This document shows, one piece after another, positions 18,373 through 25,978 of a stretch of DNA of 64,000 bases. The position numbers and the translations under genes are program-made. How positions within the stretch are numbered: position 1 is the stretch's first letter; every line of letters starts with the position of its first letter. Origin of the DNA: AWTP1-13 sp033764875 (lineage in GTDB: Bacteria; Pseudomonadota; Alphaproteobacteria; Rhizobiales; Hyphomicrobiaceae); assembly GCA_033764875.1 (NCBI GenBank), contig JANRIO010000094.1, positions 3,615 to 67,614 of the forward strand, in the 5' to 3' direction. The notes beneath the pieces are model-generated. The model searched no databases and was not told where the DNA came from. It saw only the letters and a program-made list of their open reading frames with translations.

Positions 18373-19347
18373 ATGTTCGAAGATATCGCATCATTGATCC
18401 AGCCGGAGACGGCTGTGACGCTGCTGGCGGCGGTGGCTGCGTTCGCCACCGTGTTGACCATCATGCTGCCTTACCTGTCCCGCGACAGGCTTGCCACCCG
18501 CATGCAGGTGATGGCGCTCGAGCGCGACCAGATGCGCAGCCAGCGCCTTGCCGAGCTGCACAAGCGCGAGAACCAGGCGCGCCTGCGCACCACGCCCAAG
18601 GGCTTCATGCAGCAGGCCGTCGATGCGCTCAACCTGCGCAGCATGTTCGACACCGAGGAGGTGCGCGACAAGCTGAAGATGGCGGGCCTGCGCGGTCAGG
18701 CCCCGCTCGTCACCTACATGTTCTTCCGCATCGCCGCGCCGATCATCATCTTCCTCGTGGCGCTCTTCTATCTGTTCGTCATCGGCGACTTCGACTATCC
18801 GCCGATGGTCAATCTCGGCCTCTCCATCGGCGCCGGCTACATCGGCTACTACGCGCCGAACATGTTCATCGAGAACCTCATCCAGCGCCGCCAGACGGCG
18901 ATCAAGGAGGCTTTTCCGGATGCGCTCGACATGCTGCTCATCTGCGTGCAGTCGGGCATGTCGACGGAGCTCGCCTTCGCCAAGGTCGCGGCCGAGGTCG
19001 GCAGCCAGTCGCTCGAGCTTGCCGAGGAGCTGTCCCTCACCACCGCCGAGCTGTCCTATCTGAGCGAGCGCCGTCAGGCCTACGAGAACCTCGGCAAGCG
19101 CACCGGCATTCCGGGCGTCAAGGCGGTGGCCATGGCCCTCGTCCAGGCCGAGCGCTACGGCACCCCCGTCGGCCAGGCGCTGCGCGTGATGGCGCGCGAG
19201 AACCGCGACATCCGCATGTCCGAGGCCGAGCGCAAGGCGGCGGCGCTCCCACCCAAGCTCACCGTGCCCATGATCATCTTCTTCCTGCCGGTGCTGTTCG
19301 TGGTCATCCTCGGGCCGGTCCTGATCCAGGTCTACGGCTGGAACTAG
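18373..19347 (+). CDS. tadC: Tad pilus inner-membrane platform protein TadC
   Basis: 324 residues, second GspF-type platform protein. Helices at about residues 15-35, 110-160 and 290-320 flank the F domain (AFPDALDMLLICVQSGMSTELAFAKV, ERYGTPVGQALRVMA). It is the last recognisable gene of the operon; TadD, which often follows, is not present. 36 bp after tadB. Confidence 0.92.
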   Translation: MFEDIASLIQPETAVTLLAAVAAFATVLTIMLPYLSRDRLATRMQVMALERDQMRSQRLAELHKRENQARLRTTPKGFMQQAVDALNLRSMFDTEEVRDKLKMAGLRGQAPLVTYMFFRIAAPIIIFLVALFYLFVIGDFDYPPMVNLGLSIGAGYIGYYAPNMFIENLIQRRQTAIKEAFPDALDMLLICVQSGMSTELAFAKVAAEVGSQSLELAEELSLTTAELSYLSERRQAYENLGKRTGIPGVKAVAMALVQAERYGTPVGQALRVMARENRDIRMSEAERKAAALPPKLTVPMIIFFLPVLFVVILGPVLIQVYGWN

Positions 19348-19834
19348 CGCCGATCGCGTTTCACGCGTCGGCGTGTGTCGCGTGAGGATGCTCGCACGGT
19401 CAAGCGCATGGCAGGCGCGTCCGGGTCCGAACCAACGAAAGCCCTCGAGCGGTCCGAAGCCGGCGGAGGATGCCGGTGTCATCATCGGGCGCGTCCAGCG
19501 GTCGCCGGGTCTCAATTCGTCTCCCTCGAGACGGCACGCGCCGCAGCCGTGCATGCTGGGCGACCGTGCGGGCCCAGTAGCCTTGGCCGCTGCGGCTGGA
19601 TTCCGAGCGGGCGTGGGGCCCCCGCCGTGGCGGGGGCTGACGTTGGTGGGAGCGGCAAGTGGGCTCGCCAAAACACCCGTCATGCCCGCGAAGGCGGGCA
19701 TCCAGGCAAGCTGGCAGTGGATCGCCACGCTTCGAAGAGCTCAACCGGGATGCGGATGGTCCAGGGTGCCGGAGCGCGCGGTCACCCTCAGCTGCGATCC
19801 CTTCGCTTGGATCGGGGAGAGACGCCCCCGCGGC
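19348..19834. other. Intergenic region between tadC and bactofilin
   Basis: 487 bp between convergent genes. Apart from the hairpin repeat listed separately, and a short C-rich/G-rich inverted stretch around 19619-19637 (CCCCCGCC..GGCGGGGG), I see no gene: open frames here lack homology and start signals. No T-tract terminator is obvious for tadC. Confidence 0.5.
19674..19706. repeat. REP-like hairpin element
   Basis: CGTCATGCCCGCGAAGGCGGGCATCC-type element: ATGCCCGC at 19682-19689 and GCGGGCAT at 19694-19701 form a perfect 8-bp stem with a GAAG loop. The same motif (TCATNCCCGCGAANGCGGGNATCCA) is a widespread extragenic repeat in proteobacteria. It may act as a weak terminator between the convergent genes. 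Confidence 0.7.
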
Positions 19835-20326
19835 CTACGCCGCGACCTCCTCGAGCTCCGGCGTCTCCGCGGCGACATCCGTCTCGGCTGCCGGCGTCTC
19901 GGCGTGCGCCATGGCTGCCGCCGCCGTCCTCAGGTCCTCGGCCTGCGCGTCGGTCTCGCTGGCGAGCGGCTGATCGCGCCGGCACGAGCTGCCGTCGAAG
20001 CAGGCGCCGCGCTCCACCGTGAGCGAGCGGTGCACGATGTCGCTGTCCACGACCGCCGTATCCTTGAGGATGACCTTGTTCGCGCGGATCGCACCCTTCA
20101 CCTTGCCGTACACGATCACCTCCTCGGCCACGATGGCGCCGGTGACGGTCGCGTCCACCCCCACGATCAGCTGGGCGCAGCGGACGTTGCCCTCGATCCG
20201 GCCCTCCACCAGGATCTCGCCCTCGGTGCTCAGGTTGCCGACGATCTCGAGCCACGCATCGATTACCGAGCGGCTGGGTGCCGGCGTCTGCCGGTTGAAG
20301 GTGTTGTAGCTGACGGCGCGGTTCAT
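19835..20326 (-). CDS. Bactofilin (polymer-forming cytoskeletal protein)
   Basis: 163 residues. The central beta-helical bactofilin domain (about residues 28-110) shows the repeating pattern ILVEGRIEGNVRCAQLIVGVDATVTGAIVAEEVIVYGKVKGAIRA split over several rungs. The C-terminus is an acidic Ala/Glu tail. Bactofilins polymerise without nucleotide and scaffold cell-wall or stalk enzymes. The start at 20326 gives the conserved MNRAVSYN head. A perfect CtrA-type box lies 116 bp upstream, suggesting cell-cycle control. Confidence 0.9.
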   Translation of the reverse strand: MNRAVSYNTFNRQTPAPSRSVIDAWLEIVGNLSTEGEILVEGRIEGNVRCAQLIVGVDATVTGAIVAEEVIVYGKVKGAIRANKVILKDTAVVDSDIVHRSLTVERGACFDGSSCRRDQPLASETDAQAEDLRTAAAAMAHAETPAAETDVAAETPELEEVAA

Positions 20327-20704
20327 TGCCCGGCTGGGTCCTTCGTGTTGCAGGGATCGGCCTCGGGCTTCGCTCCGATCTGCAAGTCGGCCTTGCAGAA
20401 TCAAAGCCTTAACCCTTGGAGTGACGGTACGGACAGCGCCATTAACAAAAGGTTAATCCGCCCACCTCAGCTTGCCGTTGACCCTGGTTGCACAACCATA
20501 TGAGATGGCTTGCCATCCTGCCGTCGATGCCTGTCGGCCTGCGGGACCTGCCGGGCGCGCCGCCAAGCCCATGGACAAGACACCGGCATTTGGGTTAAAA
20601 GTGCCGAACCGCGTGGAGCCTTCTCCAGGCGCCTATGGCGCTGGACGGCTCTTCTGCAGCCGGATTCCATTCAGATGTGGCCCGTGGATCAAGGATAGCA
20701 CCGC
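20327..20704. other. Divergent regulatory region of bactofilin and rpsU
   Basis: 378 bp holding the promoters of two divergent genes. It contains the CtrA-type box described separately and a TTGACC at 20478-20483 with only a poor -10 partner (TATGAG). No additional gene is recognisable. Confidence 0.5.
20442..20456. promoter_or_regulatory. Perfect CtrA-type box TTAA-N7-TTAA
   Basis: TTAA-CAAAAGG-TTAA matches the full CtrA consensus with exact 7-bp spacing. It lies 116 bp upstream of the bactofilin start and 249 bp upstream of the rpsU start, so bactofilin is the more likely target. Such 15-bp matches are rare by chance in DNA this GC-rich. Confidence 0.65.
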
Positions 20705-21145
20705 TTGCTGGTACAGGTACGCGACAACAACGTCGACCAAGCCCTCAAGGCGCTGAAGAAGAAGATGCAGCGCGAGGGTATTTTCCGCGAGATGAAGCTT
20801 CGCAATTATTACGAGAAGCCCTCGGAGAAGCGCGTTCGCGAGCAGGCTGAGGCCGTGCGTCGCGCCCGCAAGCTGGCGCGCAAGAAGGCGCAGCGCGAGG
20901 GCCTGCTCCCGGGCAAGTCCGCAACCAAGACGCCGGGTCGCGGCGGCCCTGGTGGCCCCGGTGGCCGGCAGGGTGGGCGTCCGGGCGAGCGTCCGGCCAC
21001 GGCAGGCGCCGGTGGCGGCGGCTTCCGCAGCGGCACTGATCGCGGCCCCTCCACGGGCGGCGGCTTCCGCAGCGGCACCGATCGCGGCCCCTCCACGGGT
21101 GGCGGCTTCCGCACCGACCGTCCGGCACCGACCGGCACCCGCTGA
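20705..21145 (+). CDS. rpsU: 30S ribosomal protein S21 with long Gly/Arg-rich tail
   Basis: 146 residues from a TTG start. The first ~70 are canonical S21 (VRDNNVDQALKALKKKMQREG, FREMKLRNYYEKPSEKRVRE, RRARKLARKKAQREG). The rest (about 75 residues) is a low-complexity Gly/Arg/Pro/Thr tail that includes 2.5 copies of GGGFRSGTDRGPST encoded by a 42-bp tandem repeat. S21 is normally about 70-90 residues, so the tail is unusually long. AAGGA at 20691-20695 supports the TTG at 20705; CTG 20708 would be the next codon. A strong terminator follows. Confidence 0.93.
   Translation: MLVQVRDNNVDQALKALKKKMQREGIFREMKLRNYYEKPSEKRVREQAEAVRRARKLARKKAQREGLLPGKSATKTPGRGGPGGPGGRQGGRPGERPATAGAGGGGFRSGTDRGPSTGGGFRSGTDRGPSTGGGFRTDRPAPTGTR
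21017..21120 (+). repeat. 42-bp tandem repeat inside rpsU
   Basis: Two full 42-bp units (21017-21058 and 21059-21100, differing at two positions) and a 20-bp partial third unit (from 21101). Each unit begins GGCGGCTTCCGC and keeps the reading frame (14 codons). The near identity implies recent duplication or active copy-number variation. Confidence 0.9.
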
Positions 21146-21177
21146 TCGGGGTCACCGGACGAGCTGACGGTTTGCGA

Positions 21178-21204
21178 CCCTCCGGCCGAGGCCGGAGGGT
21201 TTTG
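21178..21204 (+). terminator. Intrinsic terminator of rpsU
   Basis: CCCTCCGGCC at 21178-21187 pairs perfectly with GGCCGGAGGG at 21190-21199 (10-bp stem, 2-nt loop) and is followed by TTTTGCGTTT. It separates rpsU from the convergent hydrolase gene. Confidence 0.9.
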
Positions 21205-21221
21205 CGTTTGCGGCTTCGGCC

Positions 21222-22040
21222 TCAGCGCTCCCGCTCCAGGCTGGCGAGCCAGTCCCGCACCTTGAGCTGTGCGTCGCGTCCCGGCGCATAGAGATTGCTG
21301 TGCGCCCCGTCCGGGAACACGACGATGGCCTTGGGCGCGTTGGCGCGCGCCAGCAGCGCCTCGCCCATGGCGACGGGAATGACGCCGTCGAGCCGCCCGT
21401 GCAGGATCAGCACCGGCATCTGCACCTGCGGCAGCGCCTTGTCCGTCTCGTAGCGGTCGATCAGCAGCCACTCGGCCGGCAGCAAGGGATAGGCCAGCTT
21501 GGCCATGGCCACGATCGAGGTATAGGGCGCCTCCAGCACCAGGCCCGCCGCCTTGCGCTCGGTGGCGAGCCGCGCCGCCACCCCGCTGCCGAGCGATTCC
21601 CCGTACAGGACCACGCTGCCGGCGTCGACGCCCTCGAGCAGCAGCGCGCCGTAGGCGATGCGCGCGTCGGCCACGTTGTCCTTCTCGGTCGGTCTGCCGC
21701 CGCTGCCGGCGTAGCCCCGGTAGGACATCATGTACACGCCCCAGCCGAGCTCCATGTAGGCCTGGATGCGATAGGCCCGCATGGCGAGGTTGCCGGCGTT
21801 GCCGTGGAAGTAGAGCACGGTCGGCTTGCCGGGCTTTGCCTTCGCGTACCAGGCAATGACGCGCACCCGGTCGGGCATGGTCAGCACGCGCTCCTCCACG
21901 CCGCTAAGCCCGGCCTGTGCCGGCGTCATGCGCTCCGGGCTCGGAAAGTACATCAGCCGCCGCTGCAGCATGTAGCCCGCGAGCACGACCAGCACGTACA
22001 GGGCGAGCAGCCCCGCGATCACTTTAAGCGTCAGAACCAT
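21222..22040 (-). CDS. Membrane-anchored alpha/beta hydrolase (BEM46/ABHD13-like)
   Basis: 272 residues. An N-terminal membrane anchor (LKVIAGLLALYVLVVLAGYML) precedes an alpha/beta-hydrolase fold: oxyanion-loop YFHGNAGN, nucleophile elbow GESLGSG, the acid in LILHGRLDGVIPV and the His in FPDGAHSNLY. All three catalytic residues are present. The sequence pattern (MSYRGYAGSGG, APYTSI) is that of the BEM46 family of poorly characterised serine hydrolases. Substrate unknown. Converges with rpsU. Confidence 0.85.
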   Translation of the reverse strand: MVLTLKVIAGLLALYVLVVLAGYMLQRRLMYFPSPERMTPAQAGLSGVEERVLTMPDRVRVIAWYAKAKPGKPTVLYFHGNAGNLAMRAYRIQAYMELGWGVYMMSYRGYAGSGGRPTEKDNVADARIAYGALLLEGVDAGSVVLYGESLGSGVAARLATERKAAGLVLEAPYTSIVAMAKLAYPLLPAEWLLIDRYETDKALPQVQMPVLILHGRLDGVIPVAMGEALLARANAPKAIVVFPDGAHSNLYAPGRDAQLKVRDWLASLERER

Positions 22041-22420
22041 GAGCGATATGTGGGCCGGCGGTCATGCCCGGTCAACCGCGGCCGCGGGCGGGAGGGCGCT
22101 TCGTCGCGAGACGTACGCGCGCTGTGCGAGAAGCCAGCCACGACGATCTCAGAGTGGTCCCATGGCATGGGACGGAATCGGGCAGGCGACCGCCCTTCTG
22201 GCTGATGCCCCGCCCTTTTGCCTTGGCTTTCCTGGAAGCGGTGCCCAAGCACGGCTATCCGGGATCTCGCAGCGTGCAGCCAATTCGCAACCGGGCAGGA
22301 TCCCGGCTCTCGCTTCGCTCGGCCGGGAACGCATCCCGTGGGGGCGAGAATTCTGTCGAGCTCTGAGAGATGGCCTTCGCCGATGCAGGCACGCGCGGCT
22401 CCCGCGCGCTCTTGCACCGC
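22041..22420. other. Intergenic region with REP-like hairpin
   Basis: 380 bp between the hydrolase gene and the end of pntB, both on the minus strand. TCCCGGC at 22301-22307 and GCCGGGA at 22322-22328 close a hairpin over a CTCGCTTCGCTC loop, resembling extragenic palindromes of rhizobia. No gene is recognisable. Confidence 0.45.
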
Positions 22421-23827
22421 CTAGTGCGCCATCGCCTTGCCGATCTCCTCCGTCATCTTCTTCGCGTCGCCGAGCAGCATCATGGTGTTGTCGCGGTAGA
22501 ACAGCGTGTTGTCGATGCCGGCGTAGCCCGAGGCCAGGGAGCGCTTGTTGAACATCACGGTGCCGGCCTTCCACACCTGCAGCACCGGCATGCCGTAGAT
22601 CGGCGAGGTCTTGTCCTCCTCTGCCGCCGGGTTCGTCACGTCGTTGGCGCCGATCACGTAGACGACGTCGGCCTGGGAGAACTCGTTGTTGATGTCCTCG
22701 AGCTCGAACACCTCGTCGTAGGGCACGTTGGCCTCGGCGAGCAGCACGTTCATGTGCCCCGGCATGCGACCGGCCACCGGATGGATCGCGTACTTGACCT
22801 CGACGCCGGCCTTCTTCAGCTGGTCGGCCATCTCGCGCAGCGCATGCTGGGCCTGCGCCACCGCCATGCCGTAGCCCGGCACGATGATGACCTTGGACGA
22901 GTTCTTGAGCAGGAAGGCGGCGTCGTCCGCCGAGCCGAGCTTCACCGGCCTCTGCTCGGCGCCTGCCGCCGGTCCCGCCGTCTCGCCGCCGAAGCCGCCG
23001 AGGATCACCGAGATGAAGGAGCGGTTCATGCCCCGGCACATGATGTAGGACAGGATGGCGCCCGAGGAGCCGACCAGCGCGCCCGTGATGATCAGCGCGA
23101 TGTTGCCGAGCGTGAAGCCGATGCCGGCCGCCGCCCACCCCGAGTACGAGTTCAGCATCGAGATCACCACCGGCATGTCGGCGCCGCCGATCGGCACGAT
23201 GATCAGCACGCCCAGCACCAGCGAGACGATCGTGATCGCCCAGAACAGCAGCTTCGAGCCGCCCGATAGGCAGAAGGCGTAGATCAGGAACACGAGCAGC
23301 GCCGCAAGCCCGATATTGATCAGGTGGCGCGCCGGCAGGATGATCGGCTTGCCCGACATGCGGCCCGAGAGCTTGGCGAAGGCGATCACAGAGCCGGTGA
23401 AGGTGATGGCGCCGATGGCGACGCCGAGCGACATCTCGAGCAGGCTGGCGCCTGCGATGTTGCCGGGCATGCCGATGCCGAAGGCCTCCGGTGCGTACAG
23501 CGCGCCGGCGGCCACGAACACGGCGGCGAGGCCGACGAGGCTGTGGAATGCGGCGACCAGCTCCGGCATCGACGTCATCGGGATCGAGCGGGCGATGTAG
23601 GCGCCGATGCCGCCGCCGATGCCGAGGCCCAGGATGATGAGGATCCAGGTCCAGGCCGAATCCGGGGCACCCAGCAGCGCCATCGTGGTCACGATGGCGA
23701 TCGCCATGCCGAGCATGCCGAGGAAGTTGCCCTGCCGCGATGTGGCCGGGCTCGACAGCCCGCGCAGCGCCTGGATGAACAGCACGCCCGAGGCGAGGTA
23801 GAGGAGGGCGACGACGTTGGGAGACAT
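22421..23827 (-). CDS. pntB: NAD(P) transhydrogenase subunit beta
   Basis: 468 residues. The N-terminal half holds about eight membrane helices of the proton channel (dII); the C-terminal ~180 residues form the NADP(H)-binding dIII domain with VIIVPGYGMAVAQAQHAL, HPVAGRMPGHMNVLLAEANVPYDEV and VIGANDVTNPAA. It couples proton re-entry to hydride transfer from NADH to NADP+. Last gene of the pntAA-pntAB-pntB operon; a double hairpin repeat lies in the 154-bp gap before it. Confidence 0.95.
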   Translation of the reverse strand: MSPNVVALLYLASGVLFIQALRGLSSPATSRQGNFLGMLGMAIAIVTTMALLGAPDSAWTWILIILGLGIGGGIGAYIARSIPMTSMPELVAAFHSLVGLAAVFVAAGALYAPEAFGIGMPGNIAGASLLEMSLGVAIGAITFTGSVIAFAKLSGRMSGKPIILPARHLINIGLAALLVFLIYAFCLSGGSKLLFWAITIVSLVLGVLIIVPIGGADMPVVISMLNSYSGWAAAGIGFTLGNIALIITGALVGSSGAILSYIMCRGMNRSFISVILGGFGGETAGPAAGAEQRPVKLGSADDAAFLLKNSSKVIIVPGYGMAVAQAQHALREMADQLKKAGVEVKYAIHPVAGRMPGHMNVLLAEANVPYDEVFELEDINNEFSQADVVYVIGANDVTNPAAEEDKTSPIYGMPVLQVWKAGTVMFNKRSLASGYAGIDNTLFYRDNTMMLLGDAKKMTEEIGKAMAH

Positions 23828-23851
23828 GATCGTTTCTCGCTAATCGGGGCG

Positions 23852-23966
23852 TCTTCTCCCTCTCCCCGCTGGCGGGGAGAGGGTCGGGGTGAGAGGCAGC
23901 CGCTTGCTCCGGCGGCGTTGCTACCCCTCGCCCTTAGTCCTCTCCCCAGGGAAGAGCGGGGAGAGA
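23852..23966. repeat. Paired inverted-repeat (BIME-like) element
   Basis: CCCTCTCCCCGC at 23858-23869 and GCGGGGAGAGGG at 23872-23883 form a perfect 12-bp hairpin; about 70 bp on, CTCTCCCC (23940-23947) pairs with GGGGAGAG (23958-23965). Such C/T- and G/A-rich palindromic pairs recur between genes in Hyphomicrobiales. It sits inside the pnt operon, between pntAB and pntB, where it could affect mRNA stability. Confidence 0.8.
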
Positions 23967-23981
23967 GAGCTCAGGCGGCAC

Positions 23982-24374
23982 TCACGTCTTGGGGCCGTCC
24001 TTCTTCTTGTACATGGCGAGCATGCGCTGCGTGACGAGGAAGCCCCCGAAGATGTTGACCGAGGCCATGACGAGGGCGAGGAAGCCGAATAGCTTCGCCC
24101 ACGCCGAGCCTTCCGCCATCAGCGACACGCCGGCAGCGAGCAGCGCGCCCACCACGATCACCGACGACACCGCGTTGGTCACCGACATCAGCGGCGTGTG
24201 CAAGGCGGGCGTCACGCTCCACACCACGTAGTAGCCGACGAAGATCGCCACCACGAACACGCAGAACTGGTAGACGAACGGGCTGACGTCGCCGCCGCCG
24301 GAGGCCATCGCCGCCTGGGGAACGATGCCGGCGAGGCTCGCGAGCGCCAGCGTGCGGAAGGTTCGCTCAGTCAT
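23982..24374 (-). CDS. pntAB: NAD(P) transhydrogenase subunit alpha, membrane part
   Basis: 130 residues. After a signal-like first segment come three helices (FVYQFCVFVVAIFVGYYVVW, SSVIVVGALLAAGVSLM, LFGFLALVMASVNIFGGFLV) of the dII proton channel, ending MLAMYKKKDGPKT. In many alphaproteobacteria the alpha subunit is split like this into a soluble dI protein and a small membrane protein. Eleven bp separate it from pntAA. Confidence 0.93.
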   Translation of the reverse strand: MTERTFRTLALASLAGIVPQAAMASGGGDVSPFVYQFCVFVVAIFVGYYVVWSVTPALHTPLMSVTNAVSSVIVVGALLAAGVSLMAEGSAWAKLFGFLALVMASVNIFGGFLVTQRMLAMYKKKDGPKT

Positions 24375-24385
24375 GGGCCTCGTCC

Positions 24386-25522
24386 TCAGGTTTTGGGCAG
24401 CAGGTTGGGATGCACGATCCGGCCATCCTTGGCGACGAGGGTGCCCTTCACGACCTCATCGTCCCAGTTGATGGCGAGCGTCTTGGCCTTCTTGTCGAAC
24501 ATGGTCTCGAGGAAGGCGAACAGGTTGCGGGCGTACAGCGCCGAGGCGTTGACCGGCACCTCGCCGGCCAGGTTCAGCGGACCCGCGATGGCGACGCCGT
24601 TGCGCTCCACCACCTTGTCGGGCTCGGTCACCTCCGTGTTGCCGCCGCGCTCGGCGGCGAGGTCGACGATCACCGAGCCGGGCTTCATGCTGTCGATCAT
24701 GGCGGCCGTGATCAGCTTCGGCGCCGGCCGACCAGGGATCAGCGCCGTCGTGATCACGATGTCCTGCGTCTTGATGTGGTTGGCGACGAGCTCGGCCTGC
24801 TTCTTCTGGTACTCCGCCGACATCGGCTTGGCGTAGCCGGCCGCCGTCTGCGCCTGCTTGAACTCCTCGTCCTCGACCGCGATGAACTTGGCGCCCAGCG
24901 AGGCGACCTGCTCCTTCGTGGCCGGGCGCACGTCCGTCGCCGAGACGATGGCGCCGAGCCGGCGCGCCGTGGCGATCGCCTGCAGGCCGGCGACGCCGAC
25001 GCCCATCACGAATACTTTCGCCGCCGGCACTGTGCCGGCCGCCGTCATCATCATCGGCACCGCCTGGCCGAACATGGCGGAGGCGTCCACCACGGCCTTG
25101 TAGCCGGCGAGGTTGGCCTGGCTCGACAGCACGTCCATCGACTGCGCGCGGGTGATGCGCGGCATGAACTCCATGGCCATCAGCGCCGCGCCCGTCGCCG
25201 ACAGCGCCTCGAGCCCCGGCCGGTCGTCGTAGGGCGATAGGATCGCGGCGACGATGGCGCCGGGCTTCAGCGCCTGCACGTCCTGCGGCGACGGCCGGCG
25301 CACGGTGAGCAGGAAGTCGGCCCCCTGTAGGGTCTCCGGCCGCGTCGGCGCGATGATCGCGCCCTGCGCCGCCAGCGCCTCGTCGCTGAAGCGCGAGCGT
25401 CGGCCCGCGCCCGCCTCGACGCGCACGGTGGCGCCGAGCGCCGCGTAGCGCTTCACGGTCTCCGGCGAGATCGCGACGCGCGGCTCGCCCTCACCCTCGG
25501 TCGTCACGGCGATCGTAACCAT
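24386..25522 (-). CDS. pntAA: NAD(P) transhydrogenase subunit alpha, NAD-binding part
   Basis: 378 residues, the soluble dI domain only. Alanine-dehydrogenase-like N-terminal part (EPRVAISPETVKRYAALGATVRVEAGAG) and Rossmann core (KVFVMGVGVAGLQAIATARRLGAIVSATDVR), plus the mobile-loop region. The start at 25522 (MVTIAVTTEGEGEPRV) has AGGA at 6 bp spacing; two in-frame ATGs just upstream are less well placed. First gene of the pnt operon. Confidence 0.94.
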   Translation of the reverse strand: MVTIAVTTEGEGEPRVAISPETVKRYAALGATVRVEAGAGRRSRFSDEALAAQGAIIAPTRPETLQGADFLLTVRRPSPQDVQALKPGAIVAAILSPYDDRPGLEALSATGAALMAMEFMPRITRAQSMDVLSSQANLAGYKAVVDASAMFGQAVPMMMTAAGTVPAAKVFVMGVGVAGLQAIATARRLGAIVSATDVRPATKEQVASLGAKFIAVEDEEFKQAQTAAGYAKPMSAEYQKKQAELVANHIKTQDIVITTALIPGRPAPKLITAAMIDSMKPGSVIVDLAAERGGNTEVTEPDKVVERNGVAIAGPLNLAGEVPVNASALYARNLFAFLETMFDKKAKTLAINWDDEVVKGTLVAKDGRIVHPNLLPKT

Positions 25523-25638
25523 GCGCATTCCTGCAATGAGGCGGGCCTGCAATCAGGCCGGGACCGGCCTCTGGCGAGGCCGAAGGTCGAGAGTAGGGGT
25601 CGCCGTCGCTTGGGGCCCTGGCAAGGTCCCGGGCAACG

Positions 25639-25782
25639 CTAGGGCACCAGCGTCAGCAGATAGACGAGGACGAGCGCGACGAACACGATGAGGATGATGG
25701 AGGCCTTGATGAAGCCGTTGTAGGTGCGTACGTGCTCCGGGTAGTCCATCGCCGGATGGCCGCTCGAGGTATCGATGCTCAT
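25639..25782 (-). CDS. aa3-type cytochrome c oxidase subunit IV
   Basis: Only 47 residues. A short hydrophilic head (MSIDTSSGHPAMDYPEHVRTY) is followed by a single membrane helix (GFIKASIILIVFVALVLVYL). The pattern DYPEHxxTYxGF plus one helix is the signature of the small bacterial subunit IV (COX4_pro_2) found in Paracoccus and rhizobial oxidases. The other oxidase genes are not nearby. It lies 116 bp upstream of pntAA on the same strand. Confidence 0.85.
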   Translation of the reverse strand: MSIDTSSGHPAMDYPEHVRTYNGFIKASIILIVFVALVLVYLLTLVP

Positions 25783-25978
25783 GAGCCGTTTCCCTGGCCG
25801 TTTTGGGTTAACTTGAGTGCATCGCCTTCGTATCCCAAGCCGCTAGGGCCATCAAGGCCCGCGCGCGGCGGACGCGGGCTCATGCGCAGGTGCTTCGCGC
25901 GGGGCCCGGCTTCTCTCGGCTGCCGGTCCGTGCTTCAATCCCCCGATAAGACGGTCCGAGCGGAGGAAACCTCGAGGC

